From: an uncultured Tateyamaria sp.
Lineage (GTDB): Bacteria > Pseudomonadota > Alphaproteobacteria > Rhodobacterales > Rhodobacteraceae
Assembly (NCBI RefSeq): GCF_947503045.1
Contig: NZ_CANNCF010000005.1
Location: 227,088 to 291,087 of the forward strand
DNA: 64,000 bases
Direction of reading: 5' to 3'
Shown: one piece after another, positions 19,156 through 27,894 of the stretch
Layout: each line of letters begins with the position of its first letter
Position numbering within the stretch: position 1 is the stretch's first letter
Notes under the pieces: model-generated
The model's input: only the letters and a program-made list of their open reading frames with translations
Told to the model about the DNA's origin: nothing
Database searches by the model: none
Translations under genes and position numbers: made by a program

Positions 19156-19180
19156 GTCACGCCTCGAATGTAGGCGTGAC
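19156..19180. terminator. Hairpin between the convergent hlyD-like and LysR genes
   Basis: The 9-bp perfect stem GTCACGCCT / AGGCGTGAC has a 7-nt loop and lies at the meeting point of two convergent genes (stops at 19148 and 19157). No long T-run follows on either strand, so efficient intrinsic termination is uncertain. Confidence 0.45.
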
Positions 19181-20077
19181 CCCTTCGGGTGGGTTGCGCT
19201 GGATGTAGGCGCCAATCTTGGCGAGCAACGGTTTGCGCGGACAGTTCTTGCGCGACGCAGCACCCAGGTTGCGCAGATTGCCGGGCGCCTCAAAAGGGAT
19301 GAAGGACAAGGGCCACGCATCCTGGCGGAATTGTTCCGCCGCAAGGGCCGACACAATCGTGCAATCGTCCGAATGGCAGATGTGGCGGCAAATGGTTTCG
19401 AACCGCAGGGCTGTCAGATCAAAGCGTTTGGTTGCGCGCGCCTGCCGGTCCGGGGTGGGCAGGCGATCCTCCAACGCATAGCCGAACGAATGGGGCAAGC
19501 GGATGAAATCATGCTCCGGCACCTCTTCGGGGCGGATGGAGGTCAGCGTTACCAGCGGATGTCCGTTGCGCACTGCCAGGTACAAAGGCTCGGACCAGAT
19601 CGAGGTGAAATCCAGTGTCGGATTGTGGTTGAGTTGCGCAACAAGCGCCACATCCAACGTGTGATCCTCGACCTGTTGCAGCATGTTTTGCGGCAGGTCC
19701 TCGATCATCGTGACCCGCATGCCCGGAAACAGCTCGCTGAACAGTTCCGAGAAATACTTGGTCAGATAAGGGGCGAGTGTCGGCGTGAGACCGATATGAA
19801 ACGGCACCGCTTCGGGGTCGCGAAATTCGGTTGCGGCGTCCTTGATCCGTTGCGCGCCCACCAGCATCTCTTCGGCGATGGCGACGACCCGCTGGCCAAA
19901 GGCGGTCAGCCGTGTTTCACCACTCATGCGAATGAACAGGTCCATACCCAGTTCTTTTTCTAGCTTGCGGATTTGGTTGGACAGGGCGGGCTGGGACACG
20001 TGACAGATATCGGCGGCCCCGCTGAAGCTTCCCAGTTTCGCGACCGCTGCCGCATATTCCAAATCTCGCAGGTTCAT
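19157..20077 (-). CDS. LysR-family regulator, OxyR-like but without the peroxidatic cysteine motif
   Basis: This 306-aa LysR regulator has an N-terminal HTH (about 1-60, SQPALSNQIRKLEKELG) and an effector domain. The start MNLRDLEYAAAVAKLGSFS and the HIGLTPTLAPYL segment (about 94-105) closely follow OxyR. However, the region aligned with the reactive Cys of OxyR (GHCLRDQ) reads SFGYALED, with no Cys; three other Cys lie about 40 residues later in ICRHICHSDDC. It could sense a different signal. It is convergent with the type I secretion operon. Confidence 0.83.
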   Translation of the reverse strand: MNLRDLEYAAAVAKLGSFSGAADICHVSQPALSNQIRKLEKELGMDLFIRMSGETRLTAFGQRVVAIAEEMLVGAQRIKDAATEFRDPEAVPFHIGLTPTLAPYLTKYFSELFSELFPGMRVTMIEDLPQNMLQQVEDHTLDVALVAQLNHNPTLDFTSIWSEPLYLAVRNGHPLVTLTSIRPEEVPEHDFIRLPHSFGYALEDRLPTPDRQARATKRFDLTALRFETICRHICHSDDCTIVSALAAEQFRQDAWPLSFIPFEAPGNLRNLGAASRKNCPRKPLLAKIGAYIQRNPPEGVTPTFEA

Positions 20078-20598
20078 AAATGCTCACCGTATAATTTCGC
20101 GCGACACTAGCGGCATTTTGCAGAGACAGAAATAAACTGTGTTCACAATCAGGTTGCTTCGACGGTTTGCGAGCGCTCGATCGGTGGCCTGTTTTCTTGG
20201 CGGGCTTGAATCAGTTCCGAACGGCGCTGCCCGTCTCATCCGCAGCGGTCCCCGATCCCGCGCGTCGTTCGTGATCGCGATTCGCGCCTTTATCTCCAAA
20301 CGGCAGATGCCGCACGGCTTGCGGCAAACACCGCCGTCGCCCGTCTTTTCATTTTGCAAAGAAACAGGGGTTGTCTTGCCATAGGCTCAACCTGCAGGGG
20401 TGTATAATCTTTTGTTTTGAAAGAATTTTCGACGTCACCCCTCAAACCTCATCCCAATGATCTCGCAAAAGTTGCACGTATCGATTTTCGTTTTGCAAAG
20501 GGAAAAGAAATTGAATTGACCGGTTGGAGTTGCCCTTTTCATAGTCCCTGCCGTGCCGTTGAGCACGATAGCGAGAACAATGTTAGGACGGACAAATA
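20078..20598. other. Intergenic region, no supported gene
   Basis: This 520-bp gap has short open frames (20139-20384 and 20417-20599) that lack ribosome-binding sites, so I do not call them. It presumably contains the promoters of the LysR gene and of the downstream VPLPA-tagged gene. A weak sigma-70-like pair (TTGACC at 20516-20521, CATAGT at 20540-20545) lies 54 bp before the latter's GTG. Confidence 0.4.
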
Positions 20599-21267
20599 GT
20601 GTTTTTGAAAAATTTGAAACTGCTCTGCAACGCGACGTTTCTGACCGCGACACTCTCAATCGCATCGGCCTCGTCTGCCGCCCCGGTCGAACTGGTTGTG
20701 AATGGCGGCTTTGAGGCCGGAAACACCGGCTTTTCCACGGACTTTACCAATGCCAACGGCGCAACGCCGGGATTGGCGAGCGTGTCTGTGATGACCACCA
20801 CCTATTTCGGGCTTGCCCCCAGTTCGGGCAGCGCGTTCCTGGCTGTGAATGGTGGCAACGTCGCTGGCGCATTGCCGACGGTCTGGGAACAGGACATCAC
20901 CGTGGTTGGCGGGGTTGAGTATTTCCTGTCGTTCCTGCTGGGCGGCACTTCCTTGCAGCCCACGCCCGTCGGGCAGTTGTCCGTCCAGTTCGGCGGCACG
21001 GAAATCCTTAACGCGCTTGCGCCTGCCAGCGCAAACTTTCTGTCATTTGGCGCGACCTTCACCGCAGCGGCATCGGGTACCTTTGCGCTCGCCTTTGTCG
21101 AACAAAGCGTGGGTTTCGGCGGGAACGATTATGGCCTCGACGACATTTCGCTGACCTTCGACAATTCCGGCCCGGTTGCGCCGGTCCCTCTCCCGGCCGG
21201 AGCGCTCTTGCTGCTTTCGGCACTGGGTGCGGGCACTGTGTTGCGTCGGCGGCGCAAGGTGAGCTGA
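20599..21267 (+). CDS. VPLPA-CTERM sorting-domain protein (secreted)
   Basis: This 222-aa protein has a Sec signal (about 1-27, cleavage near SSAAP), a beta-rich, carbohydrate-binding-like body (VELVVNGGFEAGNTGF, often seen in DUF642/CBM-type domains) and a C-terminal tail of VPLPAG, a hydrophobic helix and RRRRK. This tail is the VPLPA-CTERM signal, processed by an exosortase (XrtD type in known systems) so the protein is released or anchored at the cell surface. It has a GTG start. Three more proteins in this window have the same tail. Confidence 0.85.
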   Translation: MFLKNLKLLCNATFLTATLSIASASSAAPVELVVNGGFEAGNTGFSTDFTNANGATPGLASVSVMTTTYFGLAPSSGSAFLAVNGGNVAGALPTVWEQDITVVGGVEYFLSFLLGGTSLQPTPVGQLSVQFGGTEILNALAPASANFLSFGATFTAAASGTFALAFVEQSVGFGGNDYGLDDISLTFDNSGPVAPVPLPAGALLLLSALGAGTVLRRRRKVS

Positions 21268-21313
21268 ACAACGCTTGGGCGCGGCGCGCTTTGTCTCAAT
21301 GTCGCTCTAAGGA

Positions 21314-21345
21314 TTGGCAGCCCTTCGGGGCTGCCAAACACATTT
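21314..21345 (+). terminator. Intrinsic terminator with UUCG tetraloop
   Basis: The 10-bp perfect stem TTGGCAGCCC / GGGCTGCCAA (21314-21323 and 21328-21337) closes a TTCG loop and is followed by an ACACATTTTT tract. It lies 47 bp after the VPLPA-tagged gene. Confidence 0.8.
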
Positions 21346-21482
21346 TTGTCCCCGAATGGGTCCCTATGACGGGATGATCCGGAAAACCCCGGCAAGTTTG
21401 CTTGGAAAGATATTATCCCGGACGCTGTCGCCTAGTGTGAACAATTCATCAAAGAAAACCCGGATTGCGGATGCGCAATGCC

Positions 21483-22004
21483 TCACCCGCCGTCCATTGC
21501 GTGAACCCAAACTTCGGCCTCTGGCTCATGCGGGGCCCGCGTTCCATCCGTGACAGCGCCAAGCCTCTTTGCAACAGCCTTTGAACGCGCATTGTCACAG
21601 TCAATGTAACTGTAGAGCTGATCCAACCCCAGTTCCTCCCGGGCCCATGTCTTGACGGCCAACGCAGCTTCGGTGGCAAAGCCTTTTCCCTCTGCCCCTT
21701 CGAACAGATGCCATGCCAACTCGATTCCCGGCCAGTTCGAATGCTTGATCAGGCCCACCCGACCAACGGGCTGCCCCGTCTTTTGATCAACAACAGTAAA
21801 AAAGCCAAAGCCGTGCCAACGCCAATGCCCAATGCCGGTCAGAAATCCGAACCAGGCCTGTTCCGCCGTAACCGTCTCGCCCTGCGATTGCATCGACGGG
21901 GCACTGGTCATGAACCGGGTGAATTCCGGTAGATCGCCCCGTTCGGGACCACGCAGAAGCAACCGTTCAGTCTTCAGCACCGGCGCGGTCGTAAGGTTGT
22001 TCAT
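21483..22004 (-). CDS. GNAT-family N-acetyltransferase (RimJ/RimL-type)
   Basis: This 173-aa acyl-CoA-dependent acetyltransferase begins with the TERLLLRGPERGDLPEF pattern (about 11-27) typical of the RimJ/RimL/YdaF subgroup. It has an acetyl-CoA-binding region around LFEGAEGKGFATEAALAV (about 101-118) and the C-terminal DNARSKAVAKRLGA helix. The target (protein N-terminus, antibiotic or metabolite) is not evident. It stands alone between a VPLPA-tagged gene and a glycosyltransferase-like gene. Confidence 0.86.
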   Translation of the reverse strand: MNNLTTAPVLKTERLLLRGPERGDLPEFTRFMTSAPSMQSQGETVTAEQAWFGFLTGIGHWRWHGFGFFTVVDQKTGQPVGRVGLIKHSNWPGIELAWHLFEGAEGKGFATEAALAVKTWAREELGLDQLYSYIDCDNARSKAVAKRLGAVTDGTRAPHEPEAEVWVHAMDGG

Positions 22005-22133
22005 CCGAAGCCTTTCCGGTTGCAGACCTGAGTTTCAGGCAAGTTCAGAACAATGAACTGTCGCGTATCTCTAAAATATGCCATTCAAACTGACCGCAGT
22101 ATGCGACATCTACTCCACGCCCGGATCAATTGC

Positions 22134-23012
22134 TCAAAACCACTGCCCCGGTTCCATCAGTCCGAGATCCAGCAACTGCCGTGAGTGCCACTCGAACGGA
22201 GCAGAATTGTGCCATTTGAACGTGTCTATATCAAAGGTGCTGCCCGGGTTCAGCTTCAGCGCCTTGGCAGTGCGGAACGAGCAGACGGCGGCTGTCAGGT
22301 TGTGGTGCCATTTGCAGGCATAGGTGTTGTATTCCTCGTCCGAAAACGTGTGGTCAGGGCGCAGCTTCAGCCCCGGTTTGGTTTTGAACAGGGCAATGCG
22401 ATCTATCTTGCGCCGGGCGGCGGGTACGTGTTCCTCGTAGCGCCAGCGCAAGCCACCAAAGAAATCAAGCTGGCGTTCCTTGGGGTGCCCTTTGGCATCG
22501 GGACGGGCCAGCGCGTAGTAGCCTGACCGGTCCAGATGCGCGCGGTCAAGGGCCACGGCATTGGGAAACTCCGACAGATCGTCCGCATAAAGGTCGATCA
22601 CATAGGTCAGCATCGCTGCGCGCCGCTCTTCGTTGTGAAAGGCAAGCATTTCACCCACCGTCCGCGTCTCGCAAAACGGGTGGAACAGGTATTCGGCGTT
22701 AAAGCAGTAGTAGAGCCACGTGCCCTCGGGCAGCGCGGTGATCAGCAGATTCACCGCGTCCTGCATCGCGTCAGGGACGGCCATGTCGTAGTCGACGCGG
22801 ATCACAGTGTCCTCAAGATCGCGGGGCAGTTTGAACGTGGACGGCATACAGGCGATCAGCGACTTGAACCCGATATGCTGGTGGTGGCGCAGGGTGGTGG
22901 CCACTTCGACATCATCTTCGACCAGAACCAGCGCAATCGGCCCCTGGGGGGGCACGGCAGCGGTCGATTTGATCATGGTGGCGAGGTCGGGATAGTGCAT
23001 CTGGCTTCGCAT
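22134..23012 (-). CDS. Glycosyltransferase-like protein
   Basis: This 292-aa cytoplasmic protein looks like a family-2-type glycosyltransferase of Rhodobacteraceae, with an N-terminal nucleotide-binding-like stretch (IALVLVEDDVEVATTLRHHQHIGF, about 26-49) and YYCFNAEYLFHPF in the middle. I cannot see an unambiguous DxD, so the catalytic assignment is tentative. A GTG at 23024 is possible, but a strong GGGGGTGA lies 8 nt before ATG 23012. It is divergent from miaB. Confidence 0.6.
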   Translation of the reverse strand: MRSQMHYPDLATMIKSTAAVPPQGPIALVLVEDDVEVATTLRHHQHIGFKSLIACMPSTFKLPRDLEDTVIRVDYDMAVPDAMQDAVNLLITALPEGTWLYYCFNAEYLFHPFCETRTVGEMLAFHNEERRAAMLTYVIDLYADDLSEFPNAVALDRAHLDRSGYYALARPDAKGHPKERQLDFFGGLRWRYEEHVPAARRKIDRIALFKTKPGLKLRPDHTFSDEEYNTYACKWHHNLTAAVCSFRTAKALKLNPGSTFDIDTFKWHNSAPFEWHSRQLLDLGLMEPGQWF

Positions 23013-23117
23013 CTTGACGGTCACCCCCTTTCATTCCGTTAATCTGCAACGCATTGCAAGAGAGCCGTGCCGCTGCTAGATCGCACAGCCAACCTGTTCC
23101 AAGCCCGGATACCCCCC

Positions 23118-24446
23118 ATGACGACGCCGAAAAAGCTCTTCATCAAGACCTATGGCTGCCAGATGAATGTCTATGACAGCGAGCGTATGGCCGAAAGCCT
23201 GGGCGGGCAGGGTTATGTCGAGACGAAGTCTGCCGAAGAGGCGGACATGATCCTGCTCAACACCTGCCATATCCGCGAAAAGGCTGCCGAAAAGGTCTAT
23301 TCCGAACTGGGCCGCTTCAAGGGTCTCAAGGCCGAAAAGCCGGAACTCAAGATCGGGGTAGCAGGATGCGTCGCGCAGGCCGAAGGGGCCGAGATCATGC
23401 GCCGCCAACCGCTGGTCGATCTGGTTGTTGGTCCGCAAAGTTATCACCGCCTGCCCGAGATGGAGGCCAGGACCCGAGCTGGCGAGAAGGCGCTCGACAC
23501 TGAATTTCCCGAAGAAGACAAATTCGAAAAGCTGAAATCGCGCCCCAAGGCGGCGCGGGGTCCAACCGCGTTTCTGACCGTGCAGGAAGGTTGCGACAAG
23601 TTCTGTGCGTTCTGCGTGGTGCCCTACACGCGCGGCGCCGAAGTCAGCCGCCCCGCCGCGCGCATTCTGGACGAAGCGCGCGATCTGGTCGAACGCGGCG
23701 TGCGCGAGATCACCCTGCTGGGTCAGAACGTCAACGCCTATCACGGGGCCGGGCCGAACGGGTCGGACTATACGCTGGCCAAGCTGATCTGGGATCTGGA
23801 CAAGGTTGACGGGCTGGAGCGTATCCGCTTCACCACCTCCCACCCCAATGATATGAGTGACGATCTGATCGAGGCGCACGGCACCTGTTCCAAGCTGATG
23901 CCCTACCTGCACCTGCCGGTCCAATCCGGCAGCGACAGGATACTCAAGCGGATGAACCGCAGCCACACCGCAGAAAGCTATCTGCGCCTGATCGAGCGTA
24001 TCCGCACAGCGCGTCCCGACATCCTGATGTCCGGCGACTTTATCGTGGGCTTCCCCGAAGAGACCGAGGCCGACTTTCAGGCCACACTCGATCTGGTTGA
24101 GGCGGTGAACTATGGCTATGCCTATTCATTCAAATACTCGACCCGTCCGGGCACGCCGGCGGCGGAACGCGCGCAGGTTGATGCCGGCGAGGCGGACGAC
24201 CGGTTACAGCGCCTGCAGGCGCTTATCACCCGCCAACAGCGCGCCATCCAGGAGAGCATGGTGGGGCGCACCGTCAATGTGCTGTTTGAAAAACCGGGGC
24301 GCTTGCCGGGCCAGATGGGCGGCAAAAGCGAGTACCTGCACGCGGTCCATGTGGACGATGCGGACGTCTCTGTTGGGGACATCGCTCCGGTAAGAATCAT
24401 CTCGGCTGCGACCAATTCTTTGGCAGGCACCTTGGTGAGGACGTAA
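23118..24446 (+). CDS. miaB: tRNA-2-methylthio-N6-dimethylallyladenosine synthase MiaB
   Basis: This 442-aa methylthiotransferase adds the 2-methylthio group to i6A37 of tRNAs using SAM and two Fe-S clusters. The N-terminal UPF0004 domain supplies three Cys (in TYGCQMN, LNTCHIR and GVAGCVAQ). The radical-SAM C-x3-C-x2-C lies in [16 protein letters not shown] (about 157-172), and a TRAM domain closes the protein (about 375-440). Start 23118 gives the usual [18 protein letters not shown]-terminus; the frame is open to 23067. Confidence 0.96.
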   Translation: MTTPKKLFIKTYGCQMNVYDSERMAESLGGQGYVETKSAEEADMILLNTCHIREKAAEKVYSELGRFKGLKAEKPELKIGVAGCVAQAEGAEIMRRQPLVDLVVGPQSYHRLPEMEARTRAGEKALDTEFPEEDKFEKLKSRPKAARGPTAFLTVQEGCDKFCAFCVVPYTRGAEVSRPAARILDEARDLVERGVREITLLGQNVNAYHGAGPNGSDYTLAKLIWDLDKVDGLERIRFTTSHPNDMSDDLIEAHGTCSKLMPYLHLPVQSGSDRILKRMNRSHTAESYLRLIERIRTARPDILMSGDFIVGFPEETEADFQATLDLVEAVNYGYAYSFKYSTRPGTPAAERAQVDAGEADDRLQRLQALITRQQRAIQESMVGRTVNVLFEKPGRLPGQMGGKSEYLHAVHVDDADVSVGDIAPVRIISAATNSLAGTLVRT

Positions 24447-24525
24447 CGTAAACCGCAAAATAGGGTGATAACCGCCCGTTTTTGTTGAAACCCTCGACAT
24501 AGCCACGATATCTGGTGGTTTTCTC

Positions 24526-24553
24526 TTCACAGTCGCGTTTTCTTTGCTACACT
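24526..24553 (+). promoter_or_regulatory. Possible sigma-70 promoter of the OmpA-lipoprotein pair
   Basis: TTCACA and TACACT are separated by 16 bp in an A+T-rich dip about 120 bp before the ATG at 24673. Prediction by eye only. Confidence 0.35.
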
Positions 24554-24672
24554 CTGCGCCATGAGGCGGGTGTGTCGTGCTGCCAATATATCGGCACACC
24601 TGAACGCAGAAACACATAGTGATGTGCCCGCGCATAGGAAAAAGCGGGCGCTCCGGTGAAGGGGGTCAGTTC

Positions 24673-25242
24673 ATGTTAAGAAAAAATGGGATGCTCAAAT
24701 TCGCATTGGCGCTGGCCTGCGGGCTTGGCATGCTGAGCGAAAGTGCATCCGCACAAGACGTCGCGCGGGGCGAGCAGTCCGGTCGCATTCAGTGGGGGAT
24801 TTGGATTGACCCCGACGGGTGTATGCACTGGATGGCTGATGGTGGCATTGAGCAGGTGCAGGTGAACCGTCTGGACCCGAAATCGGGCAAGCCGGTCTGT
24901 GTGCGTCAGAACACATGCTTTGTCGGGGATTCCGACACGATGTTTGCCACCGACAGCTCGAAACTGAATGCCGGTGCGCGTGAAAAGCTGCGCAAGGTCT
25001 TTTCCCAGAATGGCGTGTTCGGATACGCCGTCTATGGCCACACCGACAGCCGGGCTTCCAACGCCTATAACCAGACGCTGTCCGAACATCGCGCCCGCTC
25101 TGTGGCCAATGTTGGCCGCTCTGTAGGGGCCGTGATCGAGCGTGAGATCGGGTTCGGCGAGACCCGCCCACGGGCATCCAACTCAACGGCAGCCGGGATG
25201 AAGAAAAACCGGCGCGTCGAAGTAATCTGCTACAGGTGGTAA
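24673..25242 (+). CDS. OmpA-family peptidoglycan-binding protein with an extra PDGC motif domain
   Basis: This 189-aa exported protein has a Sec signal (about 1-31, cleavage after ASA), a small domain with IDPDGCMHWMADGG...NRLDPKSGKPVC (about 40-77) and a C-terminal OmpA/MotB domain (about 80-188) including the YGHTDSRASNAYNQTLSEHRA peptidoglycan-binding core. It probably sits in the periplasm or outer membrane. AAGGGGG precedes ATG 24673; an upstream in-frame ATG at 24619 is unlikely. The next gene repeats the PDGC domain. Confidence 0.88.
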   Translation: MLRKNGMLKFALALACGLGMLSESASAQDVARGEQSGRIQWGIWIDPDGCMHWMADGGIEQVQVNRLDPKSGKPVCVRQNTCFVGDSDTMFATDSSKLNAGAREKLRKVFSQNGVFGYAVYGHTDSRASNAYNQTLSEHRARSVANVGRSVGAVIEREIGFGETRPRASNSTAAGMKKNRRVEVICYRW

Positions 25243-25244
25243 AC

Positions 25245-25682
25245 ATGGCTCACAAAACAATTATTCCGCTCGTCATGGCCGCGGGTCTGTTGTCTGCCTG
25301 CGCAGAACCAGGCACGGGCCTCAAGGCCTATTCCGGCCCGGATGACTATATCGCCATCGCAGCAGACCGGGGCATCGATTCCACGGCGTCACGCAATGAC
25401 AATGCAGGGATCGCGATCACGCCAGACGGTTGTCAGACATGGTATATCGACGACGGGGTCGAGGCGCGTGCGTCGAACCGTCTTGATCCAGTGTCGGGCC
25501 TGCCGGTCTGTAGTGCCGCGGCGGCACCGGGCACCGTGCTTGGGCCATATCGCTCAGGGACACAGGGTGTGCGGGATCGCGTGCCACGTCGTCCGGCCAA
25601 TGTGCGCACCGAACAGGTTGTTGTGCGTCAAACAAAGGGCCATGGCCATGTTGTTCACCCCGTTGAAACACCGCACAACTGA
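25245..25682 (+). CDS. Small lipoprotein sharing the PDGC domain of its OmpA neighbour
   Basis: This 145-aa lipoprotein has a signal peptide with lipobox LLSAC (Cys at about 21). Residues about 60-90 (ITPDGCQTWYIDDGVEARAS, then NRLDPVSGLPVC) mirror the same segment of the OmpA-like protein encoded 2 bp upstream, so the two share a small domain with two conserved Cys. The C-terminus is basic and His-rich. AGGTGG at 25233-25239 overlaps the end of the upstream gene, suggesting coupling. Function unknown; a role in the cell envelope is inferred. Confidence 0.8.
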   Translation: MAHKTIIPLVMAAGLLSACAEPGTGLKAYSGPDDYIAIAADRGIDSTASRNDNAGIAITPDGCQTWYIDDGVEARASNRLDPVSGLPVCSAAAAPGTVLGPYRSGTQGVRDRVPRRPANVRTEQVVVRQTKGHGHVVHPVETPHN

Positions 25683-25708
25683 CTTTGCGGAGTGATCCAA
25701 AAAATGAG

Positions 25709-25738
25709 CCGCGCGAGACTGTCTCGCGCGGTTTTTTT
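25709..25738 (+). terminator. Strong rho-independent terminator
   Basis: A 10-bp perfect stem CCGCGCGAGA / TCTCGCGCGG with a CTG loop is followed by seven T residues. It lies 27 bp after the lipoprotein gene and ends the OmpA-lipoprotein transcript before phoH. Confidence 0.93.
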
Positions 25739-25818
25739 GTTGTTTTCCGCCCGCATGCCTTGCTGCTGCCGCACAGGCTTGGCACCATCCCCGAGACTCA
25801 CCAGAAAGGATGCATCAC

Positions 25819-26808
25819 TTGAGCACTGTCACTGCGACCGAAGCTCTGCTTGAATTTCCCGACAACAGACTGTTGATCGATCTTTGCGGACCCTATGACG
25901 GGCACCTCACCGCCATAGAAACTGCACTGGATATCCAGATCGTCAGACGTGGCAATGTGTTGGTTCTATTGGGCGACGAGATGGCCCAGACCCGCGCCAA
26001 AGAGGTTCTTCAGGCCCTGTATCTGCGCCTTGAAGGCGGCAAAGAGGTCGCACCGGCGGATGTGGACCGCGAATTGCGCATGGGCGGGTCGGAACAGGAC
26101 ACCGGCACCCATGATGGTGACCAGTTGGAAATGCCCGTCGGCAACCGGATCGAGATCAAGACCCGCAAAAAGCTGGTCGAACCGCGCACGGACGCCCAGA
26201 AGGCCTATGTGCAGTCGCTCTTTGACAATGAACTGGCCTTTGGCATCGGACCAGCGGGCACGGGCAAGACCTATCTGGCCGTGGCCGTTGGCGTGTCGAT
26301 GTTCATTCAGGGCCACGTGGACAAGATCATCCTCTGCCGCCCTGCGGTCGAGGCGGGCGAGCGCCTTGGCTTTCTGCCCGGCACGCAGGAGGAAAAGGTC
26401 GATCCCTATATGCAGCCTCTTTACGACGCGCTGAACGACTTTCTGCCGGGCAAGCAATTGGCCAAGCTGAAAGAGGAAAAGACCATCGAGATTGCGCCGC
26501 TTGCGTTCATGCGCGGACGTACGCTGTCGAACGCCTACGTGGTGCTGGATGAGGCGCAGAACGCCACCACGATGCAGATGAAGATGTTTCTGACCCGGCT
26601 GGGCGAGGGGTCGCGCATGGTCATCACCGGGGACCGCACGCAGATCGACTTGCCACGTGGCGTACCATCGGGGTTGTGGGATGCGGAACGATTGCTGAAA
26701 TCGGTGCCCAAGATCAGCTTTAACTACTTCACGTCCAAGGACGTTGTGCGCCACCCGCTGGTCGCAGCCATCATCGAAGCCTACGAGGCGGATACCGAGG
26801 CAAGCTGA
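25819..26808 (+). CDS. PhoH-family ATPase
   Basis: This 329-aa PhoH-like protein has an N-terminal KH-like segment (about 1-110) and a C-terminal P-loop domain with Walker A GPAGTGKTYL and Walker B AYVVLDEAQN. PhoH proteins are linked to RNA metabolism and ribosome maturation and nearly always sit beside ybeY, as here. An ATG lies at 25810, but AAAGG abuts it directly; spacing fits the TTG at 25819 better, giving MSTVTATEALLEFPDNR. The start is therefore uncertain by three codons. Confidence 0.92.
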   Translation: MSTVTATEALLEFPDNRLLIDLCGPYDGHLTAIETALDIQIVRRGNVLVLLGDEMAQTRAKEVLQALYLRLEGGKEVAPADVDRELRMGGSEQDTGTHDGDQLEMPVGNRIEIKTRKKLVEPRTDAQKAYVQSLFDNELAFGIGPAGTGKTYLAVAVGVSMFIQGHVDKIILCRPAVEAGERLGFLPGTQEEKVDPYMQPLYDALNDFLPGKQLAKLKEEKTIEIAPLAFMRGRTLSNAYVVLDEAQNATTMQMKMFLTRLGEGSRMVITGDRTQIDLPRGVPSGLWDAERLLKSVPKISFNYFTSKDVVRHPLVAAIIEAYEADTEAS

Positions 26809-26818
26809 GCCCAAACGA

Positions 26819-26846
26819 AAACGGACGCCCTGCGAGGCGTCCGTTT
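26819..26846. terminator. Bidirectional hairpin between phoH and a VPLPA-CTERM gene
   Basis: The 11-bp stem AAACGGACGCC... / GGCGTCCGTTT lies between two convergent genes (stops 26808 and 26869). Flanking A and T tracts would give a U-tract on either strand, so it could terminate both. Confidence 0.8.
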
Positions 26847-26868
26847 CAATCTCATAGTCTCAGATCGC

Positions 26869-27645
26869 TCAGGCGTTGCGGCGACACACAAGGCCAAAGG
26901 CACCCAGACCGGCCAGCAGCAGGGGCAGACCTGCTGGCAGTGGCACGGGTGGCAGCACGTCTTCGGTGATCCCGGCATACTTCACTTGCGACTGCGAGAA
27001 GTTGTAAAAGCCGAACGCACCATCGGTGAACAGGCTTCCGTGGGTGGCCGACGAATAGCTGATTTCGAGAACGCCATCGACAAAGACCTCGATGAGGTTG
27101 TTGGTGAAAGTCAGATCGAAGTTGTACTCTTGCAGATCGTTCCAGCCGGTCGACCCAAGGTTGGTTCCGCGCGCCACTTCGTTGATCGGCGCGGCGTGGT
27201 TCCACCAACCGCCTGTGCCTGAGCCGCTTGTGCCGGTCAGATCGCCAGAAACATGGCTAAGCGCAAGGCCGTCAACGGCCGGGTTCTGGTCATTCTGTTT
27301 CCAGTCGATCAGCCAGAAATCGGCGTTGGTGCTGTTGATCTCGTTAGCCTGATACCCAAGCACAAAGCCGATGAAATCATCGTCACCGCCGGTGAGAACT
27401 TCGATCGACCCGCTGAGCTGTTTGCCTTGGGCGTTGGCACCCGCGACGGTTGCATCGTAGAAAACCGTCGGATTGCCGTTTTGCGACTGGATCACCGAGT
27501 CGTTGCCCGTCTGAACGGTCCACGTGCCGGCGCCATTATTTGGAAGACCGTTTTCGGCCCAGCCCGTCAAATCAACGGGAGCTGCATGCGCCGCGCCCGC
27601 GAGCAAGACAGCAGTGGTCGTCATTGCAATAAGCTTTTTCATCAT
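26869..27645 (-). CDS. VPLPA-CTERM sorting-domain protein (secreted, lectin-like body)
   Basis: This 258-aa protein has a Sec signal (MMKKLIAMTTTAVLLAGAAHA), a beta-sandwich-like body (about 25-225) with the NDSVIQSQNGNPTVFYD and ADFWLIDWKQNDQ patterns of thrombospondin-C / concanavalin-like domains, and a C-terminal VPLPAGLPLLLAGLGAF helix ending in CRRNA. GGAG lies 7 nt before ATG 27645. It is inserted on the opposite strand between phoH and ybeY, which usually adjoin. Confidence 0.85.
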   Translation of the reverse strand: MMKKLIAMTTTAVLLAGAAHAAPVDLTGWAENGLPNNGAGTWTVQTGNDSVIQSQNGNPTVFYDATVAGANAQGKQLSGSIEVLTGGDDDFIGFVLGYQANEINSTNADFWLIDWKQNDQNPAVDGLALSHVSGDLTGTSGSGTGGWWNHAAPINEVARGTNLGSTGWNDLQEYNFDLTFTNNLIEVFVDGVLEISYSSATHGSLFTDGAFGFYNFSQSQVKYAGITEDVLPPVPLPAGLPLLLAGLGAFGLVCRRNA

Positions 27646-27810
27646 TATCGAACTCCAATATAGATCTCTCAATTCAAATTAACTTTTATCAATCGTTTAC
27701 GGAAGTCGCCACAGTGAATTCTCGATTCCGCCACATTTTCTGGCGTCTTTCTACCATAGCGATAGTCGTTCCCCGAATAGAGGCGAATGGCGAAACAATA
27801 TGCTGCCGTT

Positions 27811-27858
27811 TGTGTGGATTGATGCCACTCACCTTGTGTGGATTGATGCCGCTCACCC
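27811..27858. repeat. Tandem 24-bp repeat, two copies
   Basis: Two head-to-tail 24-bp units (27811-27834 and 27835-27858) with the core TGTGTGGATTGATGCC differ at two positions. They lie just upstream of ybeY and about 170 bp upstream of the divergent VPLPA-tagged gene. Confidence 0.75.
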
Positions 27859-27894
27859 CACTGACTTTCGGCCCGAGGCGCGGTATGCGCAGCC

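Noticed and set aside
20139..20384. Possible small gene upstream of the VPLPA-CTERM protein
   Set aside because: Basic, Arg/Ser-rich translation without ribosome-binding site; likely chance frame.
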